Positions 50,163 to 61,200 of a stretch of 64,000 bases of DNA are shown here, in pieces; positions within the stretch are counted from its first letter, which is position 1, and every line of letters begins with the position of its first letter. Source of the stretch: Pogona vitticeps (lineage: Eukaryota > Chordata > Lepidosauria > Squamata > Agamidae). The stretch is from the NCBI RefSeq assembly GCF_051106095.1, contig NC_135786.1:139194501-139258500 (forward strand), in the 5' to 3' direction. The notes under the pieces are model-generated. The model had not been told where the DNA came from, did no database searches, and saw nothing but the letters and a program-made list of their open reading frames with translations. The translations under genes and the position numbers were made by a program.

Positions 50163-50402
50163 TGAACATCACCCTCGTGGCGCAGTGGTTAAAACGCTGT
50201 ACTGCAGCTAAAACTGTGCTCACGACCTGGGGTTCAAATCCCAGGTAGCCGGCTCAAGGTTGACTCAGCCTTCCATCCTTCCGAGGTTGGTAAAATGAGT
50301 ACCCAGCTTGCTGGGGGGGGGGCAGTGTGTAGCCTGTATAATTAAAATTGTAAACCGCCCGGAGAGTGCTTGTAGCACTATGGGGCGGTATATAAGTCCC
50401 AC
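50163..50402 (+). mobile_element. tRNA-derived SINE with L2-like tail
   Basis: The head GTGGCGCAGTGGTTAAAACG holds an A-box-like part and GGGGTTCAAATCCCA a B box. Then CTCAAGGTTGACTCAGCCTT and AAACCGCCCGGAGAGTGCTT with GGGGCGGTATATAAGT, a well-spread squamate SINE form. Confidence 0.75.
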
Positions 50403-50417
50403 AAAAACCCAACATAT

Positions 50418-50503
50418 CCAATCTTGACTAATTTCAGAAGCTAAGCACAATTAGGCCTGCTTTGCATTTGGCTAGAAGACCATCAGGGAATAAGAAGGCT
50501 AGC
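50418..50503 (+). mobile_element. 5S rRNA-derived fragment
   Basis: It aligns with bases about 29-115 of vertebrate 5S rRNA: AGAAGCTAAGCACAATTAGG against GGAAGCTAAGCAGGGTCGGG, then GGCTAGAAGACCATCAGGGA against GGATGGGAGACCGCCTGGGA. CpG sites have decayed. It may be the head of a 5S-type SINE or an old 5S pseudogene; not a working 5S gene. Confidence 0.65.
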
Positions 50504-50545
50504 CAGAGACATTGCCATTCAGACTTTAATGCAATGGGCTAGATG

Positions 50546-51414
50546 GATCAAAAGTGATTTTCAGGCATGCCACACTTGACCAGGTTTGGTTGTGTTTAAA
50601 AGGAAGGTCACTTGAGGCTTATTATTACCTAGAATCTATTTATGTAGTTACAAGCACACAAGCTGTGCATAAACAGTGTATCTTAAATGCTCCCACTCAC
50701 TATCCTTACCCCAGATTGCTAGGGAGACCAGAGCACTTAAGGGATGTTTACAGAGCTCCAAATGTAGCATGGATATCTCTTTCAAAGCTGCAATTGGTCT
50801 TTCATATACAAATAGGCAGATTCTGAAGAAATTATTCTGCTTCCATGGCAACATAGTGCCTGTATTTACCAAAGAAAATAAAGGCTGGACCCGATTTTAA
50901 ACAGCCAGTCTGCCCCATTAACGTCTCTTGTCTAATCCCTTGAGTTTATAACAGTAAAAGGGGTTTGCATGACCCCTACTCCTTACAAACATTGAGAGAA
51001 TGGTTCCGTATCCCATGACTAACATACACAAAAGACTCATATCCTCACCAGTTGTGCACATGCCTTCAGTTGACCTATGAAGGCATTTGCTGCATGTAGG
51101 TATGTGGACAAAACTCCTGCTGTTGCCAGGGAACTGTGGCTGGGCCTTCAGTTCTCCTTTTGTGGAGGAGTTCTATGTGCGTCCATTGCCAAATCTCAGG
51201 GGTGAGCAATCCACAGAGGTCCAGGGGCCACACATGCCCACCTCTGCAATTTTGAGAATTGCACCCGTTCCCAAGATCAGTACCCTGTAAAAAAATTATA
51301 TTAATAAATGGGTGTGTTTGTGTGAAAAGTCCCCTTGTACATGCTAGTAGCCAAATACATTTTTTTAATTAATTAGGGGAGGCTCTGGGGTTTCTGAGGG
51401 CCCCTCAAAATTTA
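50546..51414. other. Spacer without recognised content
   Basis: No gene or repeat recognised between the 5S-like fragment and the LINE tail. Confidence 0.4.
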
Positions 51415-52215
51415 TTTATTTCAGATACTTGTATACCGCCCAACTAAGTGGCAAGCACTTCTCTGTGCAGTTGACAATAAAAGGAATATATTCAAAAAAA
51501 TCCCACACCACAAATAAAGATGATTGATTCATTGATATGTAAAGTACTTTTTACCTCACCTTTCTCCTTAAAAAGGACCTGGGGCAGTTTACATTACATC
51601 ATTAAGAGACAATATATAAAGCAAAAAACAATGAGCATATAAAGGTGAATTACATCATTAAAGACACTATTTAAAGCAAAAACTATAATTTTTATAGTAG
51701 TATTTAGTATACAAATAGTAAAAGGGATCAAACAAATAACATTCCACAAAAGTGGTAAACAAAAGCAATACTGAAAACACATTCAAAGCAGTACAGCACA
51801 ACCATCCATTTATCCACCAGTCACCCAAGGAAAGCTTGCCTGAAGAGAAAGGTCTTTGCCTGCTTGCGGAAGGACAGCTAAGATGGGGCCGTCCTGGCTT
51901 TCTGTGTGGGGGAATGGCAAAGCCTGAGAGCAGCAGCAGAGAAGTCCCTCTCCATGGAATACACCTGTGACTGTGATGGGAGCGAGAGAAAGGGCTCTCC
52001 TGGTGATTTAAACACTTGAGCAAGCTCATAAAGGGAGATGCAGTCCTTGTGATAGCATGGACCCAAGCCATTTAAGGCTTTATAGGTTAGAATCAGCAGT
52101 TTGAATTGTGTCCAGAAACAGATCAGCAGCCAGTGGAGCTGCTGTAACAGGGGGGTTCTATGATGCTTGTACCCAACTCCAAAACAAAGGAAATTAAAAT
52201 GAACCATAAATCAAG
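51415..52215 (-). mobile_element. L2-type LINE tails and fragment
   Basis: A tail at 51415-51480 (GATACTTGTATACCGCCC), a second tail at 51540-51600 (CCTTAAAAAGGACCTGGGGC), and a minus-strand coding remnant (LLILTYKALNGLGPCY, near 52080). Two or more copies, all dead. Confidence 0.6.
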
Positions 52216-54048
52216 ACCTGTCTAAAGTCAAGAACTTAAATGATGGCAGGACCAGGCAACTCAACCGCATAATCCCTCAGGGGAGGATGTCTTTAAAAGC
52301 TTCTTTGAAGAACATGGTCTTTAACATCCTCTTGAAAGTCTGGAGGAAGGGGACCTGGTGAAGCACAGTTGTCCCCTGGCTACTGTAGAGCACAAGGGGC
52401 CTTTGTGAGTCCGTTTTCTCCCAACAATTTTTAAGGTACTTGTGGGTGCTGTGAAGCAACAGGGGGTTCTGGGGATGTGTCAGGTTTCCCACTCCAAAGG
52501 TATAGCCACTTCCTACACCCACCGAAAAGGAGGGATGGACATACCAGGCAGGCACATTCAATGGAGAGGGTGTGTCGTCTAAAACTTCTCAGAATGTAAA
52601 TATTAAAAAAAACACAAAACAACCTTTGGAAATAGTTAACAGCAAGCAATCTAACTCCACTGGCATTAGAAGAGAATTTAGCACCATTGAACTGGTAAAA
52701 TGGGCTGTTAAGTCAATATGCTGCATTCAATGTGAAATAAGTGGAGCTTGCTTCCCAGCTTCACCACAGGATTCTGTGAGTTAAATTATATTTAACTGGG
52801 TGCCACTGGGTCCCTATCTGAAATACTGGTACTGTGGGATGGTTAGTAATCAGGCATCTGTAACGTGGTGTTAGTTATTCTAAAGCAAATTGCCTGCTGC
52901 CATTAGTTATACTGGATCAGTTGGTGGGAACTAGTTGAATTCCTGGCCTTTTAATTCTGACAATCACCTGACTGTGAGAGCTGATGGGGGATTGTAGGTC
53001 ATCAACACTCTGAGGCCACATGTTTCTCAACTCCAGCCCAAATGCTTAAAGTTCTGGAATGTTATCAAATAATTGCATACCTAATATACCTTAGATCTCA
53101 TGGGCTGAGAGATAGTAAAGTTATGCCATACAAGTCTCATGACATCATCACAAAACCCCTCAGGTCTCTCTTGTGTCATTTTTTCTCTATCTCCCTCACC
53201 TTTGTATTTAGTCAGTTTGTGCCAATATTTTTATTAAGTCTTGCAACAGCAAGGAGGCAAGTATTCATATTTCTAACTCTGCAGAACAACCTGACTGTGT
53301 GAAAGGAAGGGTCCCAGAAACTGCCAATGCCTGGTAGAGATACCTTGGCTTTACAAGATCCTAGAGAAGATATGAATGCAAGAGAGTTGCCCAGTTTAAT
53401 CAGTGGAAATGGCAGCAAGATATTGTATTCTCCTACACCCATGAATGAAGGGTGATGTGAGCAGTTTTGTCTTCGGAGAAGGGAAGGGCACACCCTTCCA
53501 TTCCTTAGAGAACATCTCCCTACTGCCTCAACCAAGGTGATGGGACAGGTCCTTCACACACTCTGCCACTCAGTTCAGGTGGGGAAATTGGTGAGCACCT
53601 TCTTGTCGTATTTTGTTTCCTCCTTCTGAGATGGAGCAGCTCACATCACCCTTCAACTACAGGATTCAGAGGGCCCTAAACTCTCTTTCCCACAACAGCC
53701 CATGGATTTTGTGAGTCAGAACTCTTCCTTCAGTTTGTGCCAATGCATATTTATAACCATGATTTAAATCTGTTGTTCTGATTGTACAGTTTATCATGGC
53801 AGAAGTTAATAAAGGCAATTAGGAATGACCTCTGAACACAGCCCTAGGTGAGGAAAATACCTTGGGAAATGTGATCTTTGAAATGGTGAGCAGCTTAGGC
53901 TGTTCTCTGCCTTGTGGTGGAGAAAAAGATGCTTTTCAAGAGATTCCCGAAAGACTAGAGAGGCACAAAGAGGAAAAGGTCTGCATTTCTTGGCATTTTC
54001 TGGTCCCAAATCCACAGTGAGGTGTACTGACACCCACGGAAACAACAA
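52216..54048. other. Spacer without recognised content
   Basis: 1.8 kb between LINE remnants and the MITE. No exon, RNA or repeat recognised; open frames look like chance. Confidence 0.4.
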
Positions 54049-54050
54049 TA

Positions 54051-54451
54051 CAGTGGTACCTCGCTAGATGATTACCCCGAAAAACGACAAATCCTCATAA
54101 CGATGACTTTTTGCGATCGCTATAGTGATTGCAGAACTATGTTTCCTATGAGGGAATTTCGCTGCACGATGATTTGGTCCATGCTTCACAGATCGTTTTT
54201 CGCAAGACGATTTTGACAGCTCGGTCCGCGCTTCTGTTGTTTGCTAGACACCGATTTTACAGCTGATCGGCGGTTCGCAAAGCAGCTTTCCTATGGGCGA
54301 TCTTCGCTGGATGACGACAATCCTTCCCCATTGGAATGCATTAAACGGGTTTCAATGCATTCCAATGGGGAAATGCTTTTCTCTAGATGATGTTTTCACA
54401 AGACAGCAATTTCAATGGAATGGATTAACATTGTCTAGCGGGGCACCACTG
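54051..54451. mobile_element. TA-flanked MITE, CAGTGGT family, copy 3
   Basis: 401 bp, ends CAGTGGTACCTCGCTAGATG and TCTAGCGGGGCACCACTG, TA on both sides (54049-54050, 54452-54453). The interior repeats AATGCATT and CCAATGGGGAAATGC strings. Confidence 0.85.
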
Positions 54452-54589
54452 TATAGCAGCTTCCTCTGAGTAACATCTTTGGGAGAAAGAACCAGTTGTA
54501 CAACAAGGAGCTTCTAATGATTGTCATATTTTCTCCCACCGCCTAAGTAGAATGCAAAACAACATATCATGTATCCTAAGGACTGGAGA

Positions 54590-54704
54590 TCTAACAAGCC
54601 TGGGCCCCAGCTGTGCCAGTGGCTCACAAAATCACTGTCTATTATTTTCTTGAAATCATGGAGGATAGATAATTGGAGAATAGCTAATGTTGTCCCAGAA
54701 GAAG
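54590..54704 (+). mobile_element. CR1 RT fragment
   Basis: Encodes LTKSLSIIFLKSWRI and WRIANVVP, a short piece of the CR1 RT (compare CR1 LSIIFEKSWQTGEVP). It runs directly into a (GAA)n tract. Confidence 0.55.
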
Positions 54705-54732
54705 AAGAAGAAGAAGAAGAAGAAGAAGAAGA
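54698..54732. repeat. (GAA)n microsatellite
   Basis: About eleven GAA units between a CR1 fragment and a Penelope-like fragment. Confidence 0.9.
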
Positions 54733-54734
54733 CA

Positions 54735-55243
54735 GCTACAGAATGGACACAAAATTCTATTTCAAAATACTGAAATACTGGACAACACCAGCAATCATTA
54801 TGTCAAACTGCACAGGGAAGCCATTGAAATCCACAAGTACCAGCAGAACTTCAACAAAAAAGAGGGAAGTGTGAAGCTCAACAAAACTTGGCTCCCAGCT
54901 CTCAAAAATACAGCGTGCAAAAGGTCAACGAACTCTACCCAGCCACAAGGACAGGGGATCACTACACACAAAAGACTAGCTAATGACACCCATCAACCAC
55001 AGTGACAGATAATCTCTTCTCCTTAGCACAACAATACACCCACAACAAGACACACTAATCACCTATCTACAGAAAAAGACAAAAGCCTATCTCACAGCCA
55101 TAAATACTGCACTCCCAAGCCAACTACACCAGAGCACAGAGTGCTGTCCTCTGAAGATGCCGGCCACAGAGACTGGCGAAACGTTAGGAAGAATAACCTT
55201 CAGAACACAGCCAAAGAGCCTGAAAAACCCACAACAACCATTG
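54735..55243 (+). mobile_element. Penelope-like retroelement 3' fragment
   Basis: Encodes FYFKILKYWTTPAIIMSN, and in a shifted frame the KTWLPALKN-type region. It ends with the same 3' end as the other copies: GATGCCGGCCACAGAGACTG and GCCTGAAAAACCCACAACAA. Single orientation here, unlike the facing copies. Confidence 0.7.
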
Positions 55244-56058
55244 AAGAACTTGTTTCACAGACTTTGGACCCTCTGAGATAAGGATAGTGGTTGCTATATC
55301 TCAAGATAACTGTGCAGAAATTAAAAGATAAGGCAGAGTCACCTCCCAGACTGGCAGAATACTGATGGGAAAAAAAACACTAGTTAAGTTGGTGCTTCTT
55401 GACAATATGCCTATCTGTAAAGGAGGTCTCTTCAAGAATAGGGTATTCTTTTGCAGGAGAACCTTGAACTGCTAACCCTCAAGTGGGGCCCACAGCCAGT
55501 TTTGTCAGCCTTAATCCTGGGCCGTCAAGGTTGCTAAAAACAACATTGATTCCCAGCACTAGCTGTAACATCCTTCCTGAACCTGACTTTCTAGACACCT
55601 TGCAGAGTTGAATTTGTACAGCTAAGGCCCTGTCTCAAGTCTGCTACACCTCATAATTTCATGGTGAGACACTATACTGCCCTAGATCCTACTGCTGGAT
55701 TCTCAATGCTGGTGCCCCTTGATCTCTGGTAAGACACTATTGTACTGGCCTGAATAGACTGGCTCTATAGTGCCCTTTCTGGACCCCTTTACTCTCAGCC
55801 TCATCCTTGGTACTGCCTGGCTTGATGCAGGACAGCCTGCAAGCTAAGAGATTTCTGCCTCTCCAAAGCAAATCCTCCCTTCTCTTCCCTTGATCGTATT
55901 AACCTGGTTTAGTTTTACGTGTGCACAAATGTTATCCATGGCCAATACCTAATATGTCCCTTGATAAACATGGTGTCCAAATCGAATTCAAATAAAATTT
56001 TGAAATTGTTGTTTAGATGAGAATTATAGTTAGCACCCATACTCATGCAATTCTAAAA
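55244..56058. other. Spacer without recognised content
   Basis: Nothing recognised. Confidence 0.4.
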
Positions 56059-56060
56059 TA

Positions 56061-56494
56061 CAGTGGTGCCTCGCATTATGACATTAATTTGTTCTAGCGA
56101 AATCACTGTAGAACGAAAACGTCATAATGCAAAATAAAAAAGCCTATAGAAACGCATTAAAACCCGATTAATGCGTTCCTATGGGCTTGAAACTCACCGT
56201 CCAGCGAAGATCCTCCATATCATGGCCATTTTCGCTGCCCGTGAAGTGAGGAATCCGTCCCAGAAAAGAGCCGGGAGCCATTTTTTTTACCCGTCAGCCA
56301 TTTTGAAACCGCCGATCAGCTGGCTGAAAATCGTCATTTTGCTAGAATCGGTTCCCGAAGCAGGGAACCGATCACTGCAAAGCGAAATTCTCCCACTGAA
56401 ACCATCGTAAAGCGATCGCTTTTGCGAACTCAAAAAGTTCATCGTAATGCGATTTTGTCGTTATACGGGGCGCTCATCTTGCGAGGCACCACTG
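56061..56494. mobile_element. TA-flanked MITE, CAGTGGTGCCTCGC family, copy 4
   Basis: 434 bp, ends CAGTGGTGCCTCGCATTATG and CTTGCGAGGCACCACTG, TA on both sides (56059-56060, 56495-56496). Close relative of copy 1, with three GCCATTTT motifs. Confidence 0.88.
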
Positions 56495-57040
56495 TACAGC
56501 TGAAGTAACACAAAGGAGGAGCATCAATCACCGACACTTTGTCCCAGTTTGCAAAGACTGGCACAGAGCACACTTCTCAACCCATACTTTGTTTTTTAAA
56601 AAGTTGTTCTTTGCATAGCTATAGCATCAAGCAACAATTCTTGTACAGGTCAGATAAAACAATGTCTTATTAATTTAAATACAACAAATAAAGCGTACTG
56701 ACATTTCCAATATTTAGAAAAGAAACATTGCATTTCCCTGCTCAGATATGTGTTTAATAACAGTAATGAAAATAAGACTGATGGAACTTCTGCACAAGGT
56801 GGTAACAACCATGGGGGAAGAAGAAGTACAAAAGATGCATGTTAGGCTTATCTGCACTAACCATTCACTAATCCAGTGACAACGGCTAAAGACAGTCACT
56901 CAAGATGTATTGGTCTGATATAGACTCTGGGACAGTTCAATCTTTAACAGTTATAGACTGGCCTCCAGGAGAGGGAGATATAAATGTTTTGGCTTCTCTC
57001 AGTGAAAAGTCTTTTCTTGTTATGTCTCAGGAGAGTTTAG

Positions 57041-57253
57041 CTACACTTTATTCCTCAGCTCTCCATTTATTGATACTTCTGACACAGCATTGACCAGATC
57101 CTGCCGTCCAGGATCTTTTCTCTTCATGCAATTTCGGATGACTTTGTAGATGGCAAACGCGGGGATAACCAGGCTGGGCACTCCTGCAAGGATTACGACG
57201 ATGACATAAACCCAACTTGGATACTTTACTGAGTTGGATTTGGGAAACTGGTC
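57041..57253 (-). CDS. SLC6A19: SLC6A19 exon 12, coding part
   Basis: 213 bp with TAG at 57043-57041, acceptor TCCACAG. It encodes TM12 ([20 protein letters not shown]) and a 30-residue cytosolic tail. An AATAAA (57052-57047) occurs inside the last codons; a downstream ATTAAA at 56758-56753 is another candidate poly(A) signal. Confidence 0.93.
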   Translation of the reverse strand, partial: DQFPKSNSVKYPSWVYVIVVILAGVPSLVIPAFAIYKVIRNCMKRKDPGRQDLVNAVSEVSINGELRNKV

Positions 57254-58173
57254 CTGTGGAAAAGAAGATAACAAGTTTCAGATACTTGGGTGGGGGAACA
57301 ACTTGGAAATCTAGATATCGACGTGCTTTGTATCAATAGAACATCTGTGTTGCGATGACAGGTTTCTGGGGTTCTTTGAACGCTTGTCTAGAATCCATTA
57401 CTGTAATGTGAAAAGTAGTAATGGTGGGCAAATGTATGTGAAAGACAGCTTGCTTCCCTGCTATAGATAATGAAAAGACGATTGAGGTATTTTGTTTCAT
57501 TTTCTGTTCATGTGGGACTATAGAGAGGCTGAGGAAGCCCATGGCCTGAGTGGGAGGAAGTGCCTCACCACAAAGTGAGAGATGTTCCCTCTCCACCAAG
57601 TTAATGGGCTAACAAGAACATCAACAGTCTTGATCAAGGGAGCATAAGAGCAGAGTGCATGCATGTCTTGTGATTTATTCCAGAATCTTCTGAAACAAAC
57701 AGGAATTCTACACCAGATGCTCAGAGAGATGTTGGGACACATATTGATATGTGAAATGTTGTTTGAAAGTTTTAAATGTGTCAGAGGCGAGATTCCAGGA
57801 TGAAAAAAACTGCCATTTTCATATTCAACCTTTTCACTTTCTTTCCCTCTTTCTCTCTCCCCTCACCTCCTTTTTTAAATGAGTGCAGGGTTTTTTTAAA
57901 ATTCACAGAGAGTACAACCATGCTAGTGCTTGAAATCAGAATTATCAAACCCTGGAGACCACGTTTCTGTCATCTCAATGCAAAATCTAACTCAGGCTGC
58001 AACTACTGTATATGGTCAAATACCACAGGATTTGCTGCAGGTATAAAATGGATGAATTTTAATTCTTTGTTACTGATCACATGACACAAAGGTCAATTAG
58101 AATCAGTCCAGACCTTTTTGCTCCCAATGTGGAGTTTTTTTTTCCTGCCACTAAGGGACTTCTACTTTTAATT

Positions 58174-58210
<37 letters not shown>

Positions 58211-61200
58211 GTCAGTCAATCAATCACTCATTCATTCATTCATTCAATTTGTATCCCGCTCCCATTAGTGTCACAGCACTGCTCTGGGTGGGTGACAACT
58301 CGTAAAATAGAAAACAAAAATACAAATATTAAAACCAATAGCAATAACCCTTAAAAAAACAGATGGCACCAACTAATTCCTGAGCAGATGGAGGAAAAGA
58401 GGGGAAGGAAGAAGAGGAGGGGAAAGAAAAAAAGGGGAAGGTGGTCAGCTGGGGTTGATGTAAGAACTATACTTTTCTGAAGCTGGAACTATTCAAAAGG
58501 ACTTCTTGTGTGAGCAGTTCTTTCATTCTGCAAAATGATGGTGGGACATGTCTGTGGGTGGTAACATAGGCAGTTGGGCGATAATATTTAGCAACTGCAG
58601 GAACACTCACCCCTGCAATCTGTCCTTCAAGTGTCCCAGAACTTTTAAAATTTCTTTGAATGAACAAGTTTAGCACTGAGTTATTGTATTGCTATACTAC
58701 TTTACCACTAGATCATCTTGGTACAGAAAAAAGAAATAGCCGAGAGTCCTACACCTCCAATATGTAGTTTTACTTCCCCACCAGCAACCCTTCTACTTTT
58801 GAAAAGGTGAATCTTTTTGCTTTCTCTGATAAAGACCAACCCAGCATTCATGTGTGTGTGTGTGTGTGTGCGCACACACACACACACAAACAGAGAGAGA
58901 GAGAGAGAGAGAGAGGTGCTTTCACAAACGTCTTCCCCCTTGCCTCCGATATTATGAGGGAGAACCAGGAGAGTACACACATGCACACAAAGAAGCACGT
59001 CCAGAACCCATTCCTCTCCACAAAGCCTCTCTCCCAAGATACTAATTCGCTTTAAAAAAAAAAAAACAGCTTCTTCTGGGCACATCTCTTGTGGGCCAAG
59101 ACAAGATAAGGAAATACTGGCTGAGAACGGAAAGTCCCTTCGAATTGCACCACTTATTCAAATAGGACTGCAATTAGACGGATTTTTTCTCTCCTCTCCC
59201 TGTATGGCTATTTGTATTGAAGAGAACTGAATGCCAGGTATGACCTGACAGTGAGAGGATGCCCTCAAGAGAATTACCCTCAAGGGAATTGAGTTGCCTT
59301 GCAATTTAGACATATCTTAACAAACACCAAACATATTTACTTCAAATTAGTAACCATATTAGAATAGCTAATTCATTTCCCTCAGGCTGTAAGCTCAGTG
59401 GTTTAGGTACTTGGTTGCAGAGCCAGAAGTTGGGAGTTTGATTCCCCAGCGTTCCTCCTTGATAAGGGCTGGACTCAGTGACAAAAAGGGTCCCTTCTAG
59501 CTCTGTAGATCCAGGATAATGATGATAAGCAATTTGTTTTATTTATTTGCCTGAACAGAATCTAGCAAGTAGAGAGAATTGTAAGGGCAAATTATGCAAG
59601 AAAAGGCACACTGAATTGAGCATGAGGAGAGAAAAGCTTATGAAGTGACTTTGGTTATGGGTTTTTCCTCCACCTCCCAATTGTGTACTTACATAATCAG
59701 GGTCCCAGGTGATGTATTGTAGTTCTTCACTAACTTTTGTCACAAAGTAAGCCACAAAGATCACTAACATGATAATGGGGCTGATAAACCTCCAGGTAAC
59801 CTGCCAGAAAATATTGGGTTTGTGCCCAATCATGAACTTAATATCGTTGTTAAATCTGGTTTAAAAAAAAAAAGGAAAGAACATTTAGGAATAATACTTC
59901 AGTGAGGACAAATTAACACAGACATGTGCATTCCTTGATAACAGGCCCATATGAATGGGCCATCACAGATATTTTTAAAATCTGCTTTTGTTGTACCATA
60001 GGTAATGGTTTTCAGTGCAGTTGATTCCCACATTCAGAAGTTGGTTATCAAGTGTAGCAAAATGATGAAATGTTGTACATGCTTGCATAAAGCTATCAAA
60101 GCAACATCTAATGCTTTTAGTTCGAGACACAAGAACATTTCACAAAGGCTGCTCTTTAGCATCTGAAAATGAATGTAAGCCTGTTGAAATGACAACAGAT
60201 GAAGATCGACAACATATAAACAAATGGATGCAAGTATTGCCATTCAGACAAGAATCTGATCTCGTTTAAGGGGGAAATAATGGGGAAATAATATCTAGTG
60301 CCCTGAAATCTAAACATTAGAACTAGCCCTCTTCAATAAGAAAAGCAAAATCTCACTCAAGAGAATTGAAACCTTTTAAGGAAACATTTTAATTAATTCT
60401 TGCATTAAGCAGGGGATTGGACTCGATGGCCTTACAGGCCCCTTCCAACTCAATTATTCTATGATACTTTGAGTCTATGAAATAATATCATGCATATTTG
60501 CAGTTTCTCCCAACAAAATGACAGTTTAGAATAAATAATTCCTTGTATGCATACATTTTGTTTGTTTGTTTGTTCCTATTATAGTGAAGAATTGCTTTGA
60601 AAACAATATACCTTTACATCTTACCTGTCTATCCCATATATATAGACAACCGAAAACATTTCACAAAAGGCAATTATCAGTAGGGGAATAGATCCAGCAA
60701 AATTGTCAAACAAAGCCAGCCAGTAGTTTCCAGATCTCAGCACAAAAATAAAGGCTATCAAATAAGATCCCATACAAATGAGACCTAGAAATAAACAGCA
60801 AACACAACTGTGTAATTGTTGACAAAATATAAAGAAGAAAGAACAATCAAGGGCTATTCTAGATAGAGCATATTTCTCCTAAAAGTGCACAGCTCTCTTC
60901 TGATATTATTGGCATTTCCCCCACCATCCACATGATATTAGGCATGTCTTGCTTAAGGCACTGCTTTTCCAGTAATTTTCCGATTCTTTTAATACCTCCT
61001 GAAAGCATGGTTTATTTTTAGTGTTGCCTTGTTCTAAGGGGCAGAGGTTAGTGCTATGGCGCTTTCTATTAAAACTGAAGTCTGTAAGGAGAACCTCCCC
61101 CCACTCAAAAATTTTTATCAGCATTCAAAACAACCACAAAGGAGATGCCATAGAGAAGCTCAAGAAGGAGTGGATTTCGTACTCATTTCCTGAAGATTTG

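Larger units (their letters stand above)
57254..59692 (-). other. SLC6A19 intron 11
   Basis: Holds an (AATC)n tract with LINE tail (58177-58345), a compound GT/CA/GA microsatellite (58851-58915) and a SINE (59388-59535). Nothing else recognised. Confidence 0.5.

Noticed and set aside
50163-50240. tRNA-like heads (also near 19080, 35850 and 59400) as tRNA genes
   Set aside because: They have A/B-box-like parts but no full cloverleaf and continue into SINE bodies.
50418-50503. 5S rRNA gene
   Set aside because: Only partial similarity with decayed CpGs, first third of the gene missing, no poly-T terminator at the proper place.
52216-54048. Possible extra gene in the SLC6A18-SLC6A19 spacer
   Set aside because: Short frames only, no splice-consistent series and no family resemblance.
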